DNA from: Thermoanaerobacterium saccharolyticum
GTDB taxonomy: Bacteria > Bacillota > Thermoanaerobacteria > Thermoanaerobacterales > Thermoanaerobacteraceae
Direction of reading: 5' to 3'
Length of the DNA: 64,000 bases
Assembly: GCF_000747665.1 (NCBI RefSeq)
Contig: NZ_BBKT01000005.1
Coordinates: forward strand, 1-64,000
Shown here: piece after piece, positions 1 through 9,084 of the stretch
Layout: the number at the start of each line of letters is the position of its first letter
Numbering within the stretch: the first letter of the stretch is position 1
The notes under the pieces: model-generated
What the model was told of the DNA's origin: nothing
What the model saw: only the letters and a program-made list of their open reading frames with translations
Databases searched by the model: none
Made by a program: the position numbers and the translations under genes

Positions 1-269
1 AGAAACTGTGCAAAGCAGAGCCAATAATGGCCTGTTGGTTCCATGCCAACCATAAGATGCTCTTTGTTGCTTTTATTCATAATATCTGCAGCCCATTTTA
101 AAAATCTTTTCATTCCATCAATGTCATTGCTAAATTCAATACGCTTACCGTATTCTATTCCTCTGAAATCGAAAGCTCTAGCGTGATGTATCTCTTTAGC
201 AATGTCTACACCTACAATTAATGTCTTTTCTGTTATTTGCATTATTTTTGTATTTTGGTTATACTTCAT
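1..269 (-). CDS. IS110-family transposase, N-terminal part (runs off left edge)
   Basis: The first 89 codons of an IS110-type transposase (DEDD recombinase) are visible; the rest lies beyond the left edge. The start of the protein carries the typical VGVDIAKEIHHARAFDF stretch with the first catalytic Asp, and further on VGMEPTGHYW, which holds the conserved Glu of the RuvC-like fold. The ATG at 269 is preceded by AAGGAGG at good spacing. It differs clearly from the complete IS110 element at 9.3-10.6 kb, so two separate elements are present. Whether this copy is intact cannot be seen. Confidence 0.85.
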   Translation of the reverse strand, partial: MKYNQNTKIMQITEKTLIVGVDIAKEIHHARAFDFRGIEYGKRIEFSNDIDGMKRFLKWAADIMNKSNKEHLMVGMEPTGHYWLCFAQF

Positions 270-274
270 ATTAG

Positions 275-341
275 GTACCTCCTTGTTATTTGAGAGTCGT
301 GTTCATGAACAATCGACATCTTGTATTTTATCAGGAGGTAC
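275..341 (-). promoter_or_regulatory. Leader inverted repeat that can mask the transposase RBS
   Basis: On the minus strand GTACCTCC (from 341) and GGAGGTAC (ending at 275) form a perfect 8-bp inverted repeat about 50 nt apart. The second arm contains the GGAGG ribosome binding site of the transposase starting at 269. Pairing would hide the RBS, a known way for insertion sequences to limit read-through translation. A further palindrome GTTCATGAAC lies in the loop. The role is inferred from sequence only. Confidence 0.45.
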
Positions 342-512
342 TTTTTATTTCAAATCTTATATTTCTTTATTACAGGAATGCTCCCTTCATTTATTCAATT
401 CATTATCCTACATCAACGCAAAAAAGTCTCTAAGATTTATTTTATCATATTTATATTCGGTTTTTATGATATAATATAAATTAATCTGCAATAAGAAAGG
501 AATGTCTAAAAC

Positions 513-1485
513 ATGGAGCTTCCAGTTGAACTTATAGGCGCAATAGAAAATATAATGGAAAATGTGCCCACAAACAGATTAGCAACCTTAGTTTCAGATA
601 TTTCTAAACGCTACAGAGAAGGAAAATTGTTTATCAATGATAAGTATCTTGCTACATACGATGAAATAATCGCGTACATTGTGTATAGAATGCCTGCAAC
701 ATATGGCGCCATCTTTACTGCCTTGAATTGTATAAAGGAAGTATACAGGGATTTTCACCCAAAGTCCCTTTTAGATGTAGGAGCTGGTCCGGGGACAGCT
801 ATGTGGGCAGCAACATCCGTATGGCATGATATTGATCATATAACGCTTCTGGAAAAAGACGAAAACATGATAAATATCGGCAAAAGGTTATCCTCTAATT
901 CACATTATGATTCTATCAAAAACTCAAAGTGGCTAAAAATAGATTTAAATGGCTCATTTGATATTCCTAAGCATGACATCGTCATAGCATCATATTCAAT
1001 TGGTGAGCTGGATACAAATGTACAGCAAAAATTAATAAAAAAGCTATGGGAATATACAAATGATATCTTGATACTCATAGAGCCCGGGACTACTTATGGT
1101 TTTTCTTGCATAAAAATGGCCCGTGAGACGATGCTGTCCCTTGGAGCTCACATAATAGCGCCTTGTCCACATGATAATGTGTGCCTTATAAAAGATAATG
1201 ATTGGTGCCATTTTTCTTCTCGCATTCCGCGCTCCAGCATACACATGAAAGTTAAAAAAGGTAAACTTTCATACGAAGATGAAAAATTCTCGTACATATG
1301 TGTATCAAAAAAAAACTCACAATATGATAAAAAGCAGAATTATAAGACATCCGCAGATAAGGAAAGGCCACATAATATTGGATTTATGCACAAAAGACGG
1401 ACTTAGGAAAGTCACAGTCAAAAAAAGCGATGGAGATATTTATAAAAAAGCCAGAGATATGAAATGGGGTTCTATTTTTGAGTGA
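513..1485 (+). pseudogene. Rsm22-family (mitoribosomal small-subunit-type) methyltransferase, frameshifted near its C-terminus
   Basis: A class I SAM-dependent methyltransferase of the Rsm22/METTL17 family (PF09243), thought to act on ribosome assembly. The SAM-binding loop DVGAGPG is at residues 88-94. A cysteine-rich segment with CPH..C and WCHF fits the iron-sulfur site of this family. The frame from ATG 513 stops at 1406 in unrelated sequence, while the conserved C-terminal part (RIIRHPQIRKGHIILDLC) is in the next frame and ends at 1485. The switch falls at an A9 run (1307-1315); with eight A the frame would be continuous. A TATAAT box at 470-475 is a possible -10. It could be a consensus error, slippage or a mutation. 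Confidence 0.8.
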
Positions 1486-1507
1486 AGCTTAGGCTGATAT
1501 AAAATAG

Positions 1508-2407
1508 CTAACTGTTTCTTTCCGTTATTAAATCCTCATCTGTTATATTGCTGCACAATAATGGAGAATTGACATCATATAAAGTCATATTGCCATTGAC
1601 AACACTGCTGCTATAGTTTGCATAACAGTAAATGCACCCATGCAAGCACGTATTATAAGCTCCTATATCTACACTGGCAGCACAACCACATGCTTTTCTT
1701 TGATTCTTGTCTTTTGCAGTCTTGATATTGCGTCCAGAAATTTCCTTAATCAGATTAGGATCTACGCACCTGCCATGCTCTATTCCAAATTGAGATAAAT
1801 CTATCTTTTCTGCGCATGTTTCAATTTTAAGAGAATATGCTTCCGCAATTTCTCCGAGTCTTTTAGCTATCCTTACTTTATCTTCATCGCTAATCTCAAA
1901 AGCGCCTATCTTCTCGAGGCCTTTCTTTACTTTAGGGTAAAAGTCCACAAAACTTATTATACACTTTGATGTATAACCTTTAAGTTTCGATGCCAATACT
2001 TCGAAATATTTATAATGGTATTCCTCGCTAATAGCTTTAGTTATAATGATAGGATCGCACCTCCAAATTACTCTATTTGGTCCTATCTTGTCTGATAATC
2101 TCTTAAACGTATCAATTATTTTTGATTTTCCCGGGACATTTTTCTCAACTTTATCATCATAAGGGTTTAATGTAAACTGAAAATAATACGGATATTTATC
2201 GATAATGTAAAGATCATTGATCATATTTGCAGGATTTTTGCTCCAGAATACAAAGCAATCAACAGCATCCAGAGACAAAGAGACTTTACTTATTTGATGA
2301 TAATTAAAAGGATTCCTTACTAAGACATAACCCTCTTTAACTCTATTGTAAAACCAATCGCTATAAAATGCAGGCATGTCTGTCCTTCTGCTAACGCTTA
2401 TTATCAT
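1508..2407 (-). CDS. DUF1848 family protein with radical-SAM-like Cys cluster
   Basis: Matches the DUF1848 family (PF08902), beginning MIISVSRRTDMPAFYSDWF. The C-terminal part has a dense cysteine set, C-G-C then CLHGCIYCYA, which resembles the CxxxCxxC/CxxC iron-sulfur binding pattern of radical SAM enzymes although it is at the wrong end of the protein. ATG 2407 is chosen because GGAAGGA precedes it; an in-frame extension to 2497 adds residues unlike the family. The biochemical role is not known. It is a single gene, with a nitroreductase gene diverging on its upstream side. Confidence 0.8.
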   Translation of the reverse strand: MIISVSRRTDMPAFYSDWFYNRVKEGYVLVRNPFNYHQISKVSLSLDAVDCFVFWSKNPANMINDLYIIDKYPYYFQFTLNPYDDKVEKNVPGKSKIIDTFKRLSDKIGPNRVIWRCDPIIITKAISEEYHYKYFEVLASKLKGYTSKCIISFVDFYPKVKKGLEKIGAFEISDEDKVRIAKRLGEIAEAYSLKIETCAEKIDLSQFGIEHGRCVDPNLIKEISGRNIKTAKDKNQRKACGCAASVDIGAYNTCLHGCIYCYANYSSSVVNGNMTLYDVNSPLLCSNITDEDLITERNS

Positions 2408-2634
2408 ATAGTATCCTTCCTTTTCGCAAATACAACCGTGATATGAAATTACATACTTCTTAATCAACACCCAAAACAGTGTTTTTACCTTGTACAAAAA
2501 TTATACTGTCCATTATATTTCTTTGTCAATTTAAAATATCTTCTCAAATAATAAAGTCCATACAACAAGTCAGTCTTTAAATAGTTATCTTTCTCATCAA
2601 TCATTAGTTTATAAAAACTCATTAAAGAAAATAC

Positions 2635-2670
2635 TTGACTTTAGCGTTAACATAATACTATAAATAGTAT
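2635..2670 (+). promoter_or_regulatory. Promoter with overlapping inverted repeat upstream of nitroreductase
   Basis: TTGACT at 2635-2640 and TATAAA at 2659-2664 are spaced by 18 bp. The -10 region is embedded in a perfect inverted repeat ATACTA-taaa-TAGTAT (2655-2670), a plausible operator for a repressor that blocks RNA polymerase. The regulator is unknown. The rest of 2408-2708 shows no gene. Confidence 0.55.
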
Positions 2671-2708
2671 AGCACTATGAGATAATTTTATTTTAGGAGG
2701 ACCGCCAA

Positions 2709-3584
2709 ATGGATGCAATCGAATTGTTGAAAAATAGAAGAAGTTGCAGAATTTTTTCTGATGTTCCAATAGACAATGAAGTTTTGGATGACATACTGGA
2801 CGTTGGTTTAAATGCCGCCAGTGGAGGCAACACTCAGCCATGTACCATAATTAAGATAAGAGACAAAGATAAAAAATCAAAGCTTAAAGATTTGCTTGGA
2901 CAGAATTTTATCGAAAAATGCGACACTATCTTAGTATTTCTTTTGGATTTTTACAAGCAAAAAAGATGGTGCGAAATAAATGCAGCGCCTTACGGACGAA
3001 ACAGATCTTTTTTAGAATTTATTATCTCCTTAGAAGATGTAATGTGTGTTGCACAAAGCATTGAATGTGCATGCACTTTAAAAGGTATAGGCAGTGTTTA
3101 CTTAGGCACGCCAAATCTACGTTATGAGGAAATAAAAGAACTTTTAGAGTTGCCAGAGCTTACAATCCCTATTCTCGCTATGTGCCTCGGAAATGTAAAA
3201 GGTACGCTAAATCCTAGAAAAAAGCTTCAAAAAGATGCAGTCGTTTTTGATGAGAAGTACAAGAAATTAAGCGATAATGAAATCAAAAGATACTATGAAG
3301 AAAAGTATCAAAACAGCAACACGTTCATCAATAACAAAAATAACTATTTAATAGATGATCTTTACAATATCGCTTCAGCAGTTAGTGGAAAAGACTTTGC
3401 TGACAAAGTAAAAGCAAATGTTGAAAAAAACGGCTACATAAATCCAGCACAAAAATTGTTTGGCTTTCATTACAACCCTATACAAATGATAGGTATGAAT
3501 CAATGGATATGGAATTTTTTCAAAGAACAAGGCTTTGATTTTCTAGATGAAACATTTCATGTAGACCGACTGAATGTAAAATAA
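2709..3584 (+). CDS. Nitroreductase family protein
   Basis: FMN-dependent nitroreductase-fold protein. The N-terminus (LLKNRRSCRIFSDVPI, then AASGGNTQPC) has the FMN phosphate-binding Arg-rich helix and the Ser/Asn region typical of the family. The middle region LYLG-like GIGSVYLGTP and the LAMCLGNV strand also fit. It is longer than classic nitroreductases (about 200 residues), with a C-terminal extension of about 90 residues. RBS AGGAGG precedes ATG 2709. Its substrate is unknown; likely roles are flavin-dependent reduction of nitro or quinone compounds. Confidence 0.85.
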   Translation: MDAIELLKNRRSCRIFSDVPIDNEVLDDILDVGLNAASGGNTQPCTIIKIRDKDKKSKLKDLLGQNFIEKCDTILVFLLDFYKQKRWCEINAAPYGRNRSFLEFIISLEDVMCVAQSIECACTLKGIGSVYLGTPNLRYEEIKELLELPELTIPILAMCLGNVKGTLNPRKKLQKDAVVFDEKYKKLSDNEIKRYYEEKYQNSNTFINNKNNYLIDDLYNIASAVSGKDFADKVKANVEKNGYINPAQKLFGFHYNPIQMIGMNQWIWNFFKEQGFDFLDETFHVDRLNVK

Positions 3585-3596
3585 TACGTTTATATA

Positions 3597-4480
3597 CTTG
3601 GATTTTCTTTTACAATCCATTATCTCATCAAGATCTTTTTCTTCTACTATAATATTCCTGCTGACCCATCCCTCATTCCTTTTTAATTCTTGTTTCAAGT
3701 TGTTGTAAAATTCTGTCTTATCACCTGCGATTGATTCTTTAAGTTCATTATAATATTCAAAGTTGCCTTTAAAAAGAAGTTCTTTGTCTAATTTTTTCTG
3801 TTCTTCTTTTAGAGAGAGTTTTTTATATTCTTCATATCTTATTTTCTTCCATTTCAATGCCAATCCTGCATATTGTTTGTCTTTCTTTTCGCCTTCTAAA
3901 GCTAATTATATAACTTTATTAAAGTTTCTTTCTTTCATGAACTTATTTATAAGAAGCTCTCTAAATGATGTATAATTTGTTTTTTTTCTATAAATTCTAA
4001 AGCTTCTTCATCAGTACCATAAGTATCAATTATTTCAAATAATATTTGCAACATCTTCTCATTACTGTATCTTTTTATACTCATCACCTGAATTCATGGT
4101 AACAATAGACTTTATTTTCATTTTAAGTCTATAGTTTCAGATATGAGGAAGCCTATACATCATTGGAATCATCAGCGTATTGAAAAGCTTTCATAGACTC
4201 ATTGAGCAGAAGAAATGCGATATCCAAGGCTAATAATATATTATCGGTATTACTTGATTTTCACAATATATCTTCCATATCATTTACAAAGCTACAAGTT
4301 TCTCTATATGATATAAAGCCTTCTCTACATGTATATTTAATGGATTTAATAAGCTTTTTGCATTTTTCAAGTTCTTGTTCATAGCTACCTTTTGAATACC
4401 TCACAATGAGACTGTTTTTCTAAAGCTTCATCATTTTCGGTTACGTCCATTATCTCCAAGGCACCCTCGAAGCCTGCCAC
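3597..4480 (-). pseudogene. Decayed SWIM-zinc-finger-type protein remnant
   Basis: On the minus strand, pieces of one old gene can be read in changing frames with internal stops. In order they are RYSKGSYEQELEKCKK, SYRETCSFVNDMEDIL, then (after TGA) LLALDIAFLLLNESMKAFQY followed by ADDSN and a TAG, then EIIDTYGTDEEALEFIEKK, and finally GLALKWKKIRYEEYKKLSLK. This order and wording resemble the C-terminal region of SWIM zinc finger proteins. The zinc finger itself was not found. At least two in-frame stops and several frameshifts show true decay, unlike the single-base shifts elsewhere. Confidence 0.5.
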
Positions 4481-4551
4481 TCATGATATCGCAGCAACAA
4501 TGAAGCTATCAATGAACAATAAGCCATACAAGTAGAAAGTTTACCTAAAGT

Positions 4552-4950
4552 TTATAAACGTAAAAGTACTTTAATAATAATAAAACAAATAACAACTATC
4601 CATATTGAAATAATTGCTGCTCCAGCCACCCAGTTCTTCGGTTTGCCATCCTTAAAAACATCTTCTGCCTGTACCCTACATTCTTCCACTATCTTCCGAG
4701 GTATCATTTTAATTGCTAATGAAACACCTAATGGAATTAACACTAAATCATCTATATATCCAAAAATTGGAACAAAATCAGGTATTAAGTCTATGGGGCT
4801 TAATGCGTAGCCTATCACCAATATTGAAAACAATTTTGCATGCCATGGTACATCAGGTCTTTTATAGGCCAAATATAAAGTTTTTACTTCTTTTTTTAGG
4901 CTTTTTGCGCTTGCTTTTAAACGGTTAAACAAGTTTTTTAATTTATCCAT
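4552..4950 (-). CDS. YkvA family (DUF1232) small membrane protein
   Basis: 132 residues. An N-terminal basic amphipathic part is followed by the DUF1232 core (PF06803) with YALSPIDLIPDFVPIFGYID at about residues 49-68, a hydrophobic hairpin, and a C-terminal transmembrane segment (about 110-130). The family is widespread but uncharacterised. It lies 17 bp downstream of the ChrB-like gene and on the same strand, so the two are probably co-transcribed. RBS-like AGGTACTTA precedes the ATG. Confidence 0.85.
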   Translation of the reverse strand: MDKLKNLFNRLKASAKSLKKEVKTLYLAYKRPDVPWHAKLFSILVIGYALSPIDLIPDFVPIFGYIDDLVLIPLGVSLAIKMIPRKIVEECRVQAEDVFKDGKPKNWVAGAAIISIWIVVICFIIIKVLLRL

Positions 4951-4967
4951 TAAGTACCTCCAAAATC

Positions 4968-5522
4968 TTAAATCTTACCTTCGTGATCCTTCAATGCATC
5001 CCTCTGATAAACTTCTTCTGAATATTCATGCAACCTTTTTGTAGCCTGTTCAATCATGTTTTCTGTGTTTACCTTACCAGAAGCTTCAAAGTAGTCCCGT
5101 GCGGATACTTTGTCCATCCATTTATGGATTTTATCAAGTTCCTGCTCATTTTCTTCTATCTCTGTAAAAGTGAACTTACCTTTCTGGGTTTCGCGGTCAA
5201 GCTCATATATCAACCTTTCACATTGTTCTGCTATTTCTTCATATTCTTCATTTCTTAACCTGTTGAATTCATCAATTATGCGTTTTTCATCTTCCTCATT
5301 AATAAACGAAAGGTTCGTTACAGATGCCTCTCCACCCATTTCTGTTATCTCTCTGTGAAGTTTCTGCAATTCCTGTAAAAATTCTTCGGTATAAGGAAGC
5401 AAAGCAACACCTTGCTGCAGATAAGCAGCTCCCATTTCTTTTATCTTTCTCCATACATACACACGGTTTTTTGATGGCTCACTTTGCAGCTTATAGCTTA
5501 TCGCCAGCCATTTATTATTCAT
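4968..5522 (-). CDS. ChrB N-terminal-domain protein
   Basis: 184 residues. The start (WLAISYKLQSEPSKNRVYVW, then KIKEMGAAYLQQGVALLPYT) matches the N-terminal domain of ChrB, a regulator or accessory factor of chromate resistance. The C-terminal half is strongly helical and charged, possibly coiled coil. The C-terminal ChrB domain is lacking. In related genomes such genes sit next to an MFS or ChrA transporter; here the upstream transporter is reduced to a remnant (5524-5739), though an intact MFS gene lies further upstream. A direct role in chromate handling is not shown. Confidence 0.7.
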   Translation of the reverse strand: MNNKWLAISYKLQSEPSKNRVYVWRKIKEMGAAYLQQGVALLPYTEEFLQELQKLHREITEMGGEASVTNLSFINEEDEKRIIDEFNRLRNEEYEEIAEQCERLIYELDRETQKGKFTFTEIEENEQELDKIHKWMDKVSARDYFEASGKVNTENMIEQATKRLHEYSEEVYQRDALKDHEGKI

Positions 5523-5523
5523 G

Positions 5524-5739
5524 TTATAATTCCCCCTTTCTTGAAAGCATGATAACAGCCATTAGTAGACTCGCTGTCAAAGATAAAATCCCACCGAATA
5601 AGAATGATACATCAGCATGAAAAGCCATAGCCCACCTTCTAACCTATCTGTAAACCGCAAAGTCATTACAAGTCCAACTTGAATTAACAAGAGCTAATAA
5701 CGGTCGGCTTATACCCGCCAATAAATATCCAATGACTAC
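5524..5739 (-). pseudogene. MFS transporter remnant (internal deletion)
   Basis: Two short pieces of an MFS transporter are joined. VVIGYLLAGISRPLLALVNS (from 5739) corresponds to VVWGYALSSLSKPLFYFANS of the intact transporter at 5878-7107. VSFLFGGILSLTAS and onward to the stop at 5524 corresponds to its extreme C-terminus (APFLFGSILSLCAM). A TAG lies between them. The gene was a paralog of the neighbour that lost most of its sequence. The last 34 codons still form an open frame from ATG 5628, with a stop 2 bp before the ChrB-like start. Confidence 0.65.
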
Positions 5740-5877
5740 AAATACCTCTCTTTCCTATATTTTATCATAAAATCACCCAGAAAAAACACGGAGAATTTAC
5801 TTTTGAACGTATATTATCAGTATCTTGTGAAGCCAAAGTTCACTACCATACTTATTTTAAATATGACATTTTAACTG

Positions 5878-7107
5878 TCATGCCCTAATTTCTTTTTTAG
5901 GCCGTACTAATATCGCCATTGAAATCATTGCACAAAGAGATAATATTGACCCAAACAAGAATGGTGCTGCAGGGTTTATATTTTGCCATAGGATACCTGC
6001 TATAAAGCTGGCTGGCAAGGCACTGACACCTATTGCTGCGTTATATAGGCCATATGCTGTGCCCCTTTTTTCAGAAGGTACAATATCAGCCACCAAAGCC
6101 TTCGCCACTCCGTCTGTAGCACCATAATATATACCATACAATGTATAAAGAATCCAAACCTGCCAACCCACATTCGCAAAGGCAAATCCCAAATATATTA
6201 GTCCGTAGACCAGCCATCCGGCGATAATCACCCTATGCCTGCCAAATTTATCTGACAAAATTCCTGCGGGGATAGATACTATGGATGTAACAAAATTAAA
6301 CATTGCAAGCATTATAAATATTTGAAACAGCGAAAGCCCCAACTGCTGTGCCCTCAATATCAGGAAAGCATCAGAGGAATTACCCAGGGTAAATACCACA
6401 ATGATAACCAGAAAAGCTTTAAATTGAGAATCAAAACCCTTTAATGAAAGATTAGGCAACCCTTTTTTATTGCCTGATGGACTGTAATCTTTAATGAAAA
6501 ATATAATAAGTAAAACCGAGATTATTGCTGGTACAGCAGCAATTAAAACTAATTTCTGATATATTGATCTCGTCATGTCTATTATACCTTTACTTCCAAA
6601 AGCTATAACAACGGCAGCTATTAAAAGGCCAATTACAGCTCCAAGCGGATCCATAGCCCTACTGTAACCAAAAGCCTTGCCCTGATTCTCCTTTTCTGTT
6701 GAGTCAGCAATTAAAGCATCTTTAGGCGAAGTCCTGATACCTTTACCCACTCGATCAAAGAAACGCAATATTAAAACAAACGGCCATGAGTTGGCAAAGT
6801 AAAATAGAGGCTTTGACAGTGAAGAAAGAGCATATCCCCAAACTACCAAAGGTTTACGTTTTCCAACCTTATCGGAGAACCATCCTGAAAATATTTTTAG
6901 TATAGTAGCTGTACTGTCTGCAACACCCTCAATCAAACCTATTATAGAAGTTTTAACACCAAGTACATTGGCAAGAAATAAAGGTAAGGTCCTTACCGTT
7001 ATTTCACTGCTTAAATCATTTAATAGACTTATAAAACCAAACATAAATACGTTTTGACTTAAACCAAAGAATTTTCTCTCCTTTTTAACGTCTTTAATTT
7101 CATTCAT
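5878..7107 (-). CDS. MFS transporter
   Basis: 409-residue major facilitator superfamily permease with about 12 hydrophobic segments. The loop-2 motif after TM2 is recognisable (GWFSDKVGKRKPLV), as is the second-half copy (GILSDKFGRHRVIIAG). The RFFDRVGKGIRTSPKDALIA segment is typical of a subfamily annotated as drug or metal-related exporters. The start ATG is preceded by GGAGGAG. A perfect palindrome TGTAACATATGTTACA upstream suggests control by a dimeric repressor. The substrate is unknown. Confidence 0.88.
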   Translation of the reverse strand: MNEIKDVKKERKFFGLSQNVFMFGFISLLNDLSSEITVRTLPLFLANVLGVKTSIIGLIEGVADSTATILKIFSGWFSDKVGKRKPLVVWGYALSSLSKPLFYFANSWPFVLILRFFDRVGKGIRTSPKDALIADSTEKENQGKAFGYSRAMDPLGAVIGLLIAAVVIAFGSKGIIDMTRSIYQKLVLIAAVPAIISVLLIIFFIKDYSPSGNKKGLPNLSLKGFDSQFKAFLVIIVVFTLGNSSDAFLILRAQQLGLSLFQIFIMLAMFNFVTSIVSIPAGILSDKFGRHRVIIAGWLVYGLIYLGFAFANVGWQVWILYTLYGIYYGATDGVAKALVADIVPSEKRGTAYGLYNAAIGVSALPASFIAGILWQNINPAAPFLFGSILSLCAMISMAILVRPKKEIRA

Positions 7108-7147
7108 TTCGACTCCTCCAACCTGTTACAAATAGCATTTATTACAT

Positions 7148-7163
7148 TGTAACATATGTTACA
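7148..7163. promoter_or_regulatory. Palindromic operator upstream of the MFS gene
   Basis: TGTAACATATGTTACA is a perfect 16-bp palindrome about 40 bp upstream of the MFS start at 7107. Its symmetry and position suggest a repressor binding site over the promoter. It resembles a TnrA/GlnR-type box (TGTNA...TNACA) but is 16 rather than 17 bp, so the identity of the regulator is open. Confidence 0.5.
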
Positions 7164-7438
7164 TTTTTAGTCAAGATTAACAAATAGCTATAGTAACTTT
7201 TTTCAGTCATCCGCCTACTGGGAGGCTTTTTTATTCACACCGCTCACCTTCTTTCACCGTTATTGCCGAGTATCATCTCATACATAGGATCATAAGATTA
7301 CCGTGTGGCTTTGCGTCCCCGGTTTTCACCGGGTTTGCTCTTTGCTCTATTGATTTGTGTCTTGCGTTATTACATATTATTTGTATTAGGCAGCCGTTTT
7401 TACATACGGTCGGCAAATACCATAACAATGATTATGAT
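7164..7438. other. Gene-poor stretch with an orphan terminator
   Basis: No credible gene is seen. A small terminator-like hairpin on the plus strand (GCCT at 7213-7216, AGGC at 7223-7226, followed by six T) has no matching upstream gene and is probably a leftover of rearrangement. The long open frame on the plus strand over 7305-8054 is antisense to transporter and protease fragments. Confidence 0.4.
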
Positions 7439-7792
7439 TTATATCGGAACATCTGGTATGGTAGCTCCTCCTGGAATCGGAATATTTACAAATTCCCCAA
7501 TTAAGTTGCTAACAAATGTTAAAGCAGGCCAGAATAAAAGGGCAAAATCATACCAAACCCAGTTTATTCTCCAGTTGAATATCCGTCTCATCAGTTTATG
7601 TACACCGATACTGGCTGAAAATGCGCTAGAAGCCACATACCCCGCTATCAGTACCAAAATGATATCGCCGAGAATTACCTGCCAGGACATATCATGTTCC
7701 CACCAGATCCTGCTAATCCACCGTAACGCGCCAGCAAAAATTGCAAAAAAGGCAAAGACTATTGTCTGGGTATGCGAGGAAGCTTTAGATCT
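7439..7792 (-). pseudogene. CPBP intramembrane metalloprotease, N-terminal fragment
   Basis: The minus strand reads through about 115 codons of a membrane protein. The segment SIGVHKLMRRIFNWRINWVW followed by YDFALLFWPAL has the pattern seen before the catalytic helices in CPBP (CAAX-like, Abi) proteases. The EExxxR and FxxxH catalytic motifs are absent because the frame stops at 7439. The 5' side abuts the MFS fragment, with no proper start. It is a truncated remnant. Confidence 0.5.
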
Positions 7793-8058
7793 GTGCGTTC
7801 CCGTCTATGGTGACAACATGGGAGAATTCGCGGCAGTCAGTGTCCTTCCACCCAGCTTTTCTGTTTCCAGCCCGCATCAAAATGATGCAAATAACCAATC
7901 CCACAATAGAAACAACAGCTCCACTGATATATGGGAATTCTATATTTGCTTCGTAAAAATACCCTGCACAAAGCAACCCCATCACCTTGCCCAGAATTTC
8001 GACAGCGCTGTTTATACCCATGAGCGCACCCTGGTGTCCTTCGGCAAATTTTGAAAGA
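7785..8058 (-). pseudogene. MFS transporter C-terminal fragment
   Basis: About 90 codons read FAEGHQGALMGINSAVEILG and continue through two hydrophobic helices (LLCAGYFYEANIEFPYI, GAVVSIVGLVICIILM). This is the end of an MFS transporter, lacking everything upstream. It begins immediately after the stop of the methyltransferase gene at 8066, which marks a recombination junction. The last 25 codons before the stop at 7785 look unrelated to MFS. Confidence 0.6.
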
Positions 8059-8065
8059 GCTTAAT

Positions 8066-8833
8066 TTACATCTTTTTCCCAATATAAAATACATATCCAT
8101 AATACTGTTTGTATTTTGAATACAAGTCTGCCTCACGCCTCAAAAATGCAATCATATTCTCAACGGTTTTATTTCCCGCATGTTTTTTCAAGAATTCCTC
8201 TTGCCTTGCTTTTTGCGGAATAAAATAATTGTCTATCCAACAATTTTCAGGTAGCGTAAATGCTGCAACAGGAATATAACCTGTTTTTTGCATGACGGAA
8301 ATATTATATCCTATTGTGCCCATTTCAGGAACTGCGTCCAACCACCACTTCTCAATTTCAGCGGGGCGTTCGTCGGTAAACCATGACTCATATGTTACGG
8401 CAATATAACCGCCTTTTTTGAGGAAGCGTTTCCAGTAATTCAAGCCTTTTTCAAAACCAATATTGGCAATAGCCCCCTCAGACCATATAATATCAAATTC
8501 GTCATTCTGAAACGGTAAATTATCCATTGAACCGACAATACCTTTTACCCTGTTCTGCAAACCAAGTTTTCTGGCTGTTGCGTTAAGTTTATCAATTGAA
8601 ATAGCGTAAAGGTCGAGAGCGGTGATGGTTGCTTCTGTATTTTGTGCCAGAACCATTGTTTGGGCGCCTGTGCCACAGCCTAAATCGGCAATTTTTGTTT
8701 TGTTTGAAAGATTATCGATAAACCCTAATGCCTTGATGGTTTGTTCGGGGCTGCCGGGTCCCTGCCGTTCAAGCTCTACGAAAAATTCATTGATGAGGGC
8801 AAAATCAATTTCGTGAATTGTTATTTTTTCCAT
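8066..8833 (-). CDS. Class I SAM-dependent methyltransferase
   Basis: 255 residues. The SAM-binding loop ADLGCGTGAQT (about residues 46-56), the acidic end of strand 2 (ALDLYAI) and SMDNLPFQNDEFDIIWSEGA after it form a standard Rossmann methyltransferase core. A WWLD-containing C-terminal part probably covers the substrate. Start ATG 8833 has GAGGAGG eight bases upstream; the earlier in-frame ATG codons are too close to or before the RBS. The substrate is unknown. The gene is monocistronic, with transporter debris directly behind it. Confidence 0.85.
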   Translation of the reverse strand: MEKITIHEIDFALINEFFVELERQGPGSPEQTIKALGFIDNLSNKTKIADLGCGTGAQTMVLAQNTEATITALDLYAISIDKLNATARKLGLQNRVKGIVGSMDNLPFQNDEFDIIWSEGAIANIGFEKGLNYWKRFLKKGGYIAVTYESWFTDERPAEIEKWWLDAVPEMGTIGYNISVMQKTGYIPVAAFTLPENCWIDNYFIPQKARQEEFLKKHAGNKTVENMIAFLRREADLYSKYKQYYGYVFYIGKKM

Positions 8834-9084
8834 TATCATACTCCTCCTCGTATAATTATTTTTGTAGACAATAAATTTGTCCCACTTCTTAAAATTTAAT
8901 AGAAACACATTGATAATTGGAAATTACCTCTTTTTAAAATCATCATTTAGAAATCACATCTATTGCCATGTATCTAAAATATCAAATTAAGTACATGGCA
9001 CAGGCCGCCACATCTTTTATTTTACGGCCTTTATGTTTACTTTTGAGATAACTTGTAGCATTATTATACTGTAAAGTTAATATG

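Noticed and set aside
202-474. 90-codon plus-strand frame at the left end
   Set aside because: Overlaps the IS110 transposase and its leader on the opposite strand; hydrophobic stretches come from AT-rich sequence.
3543-3863. 106-codon minus-strand frame at the end of the nitroreductase gene
   Set aside because: It is part of the decayed SWIM-type gene; upstream pieces continue in other frames with stops, and the C-terminal part overlaps the nitroreductase gene.
7305-8054. Long open frame of 249 codons on the plus strand
   Set aside because: It lies antisense to recognisable MFS and CPBP fragments, and its translation shows no domain or plausible start signal.
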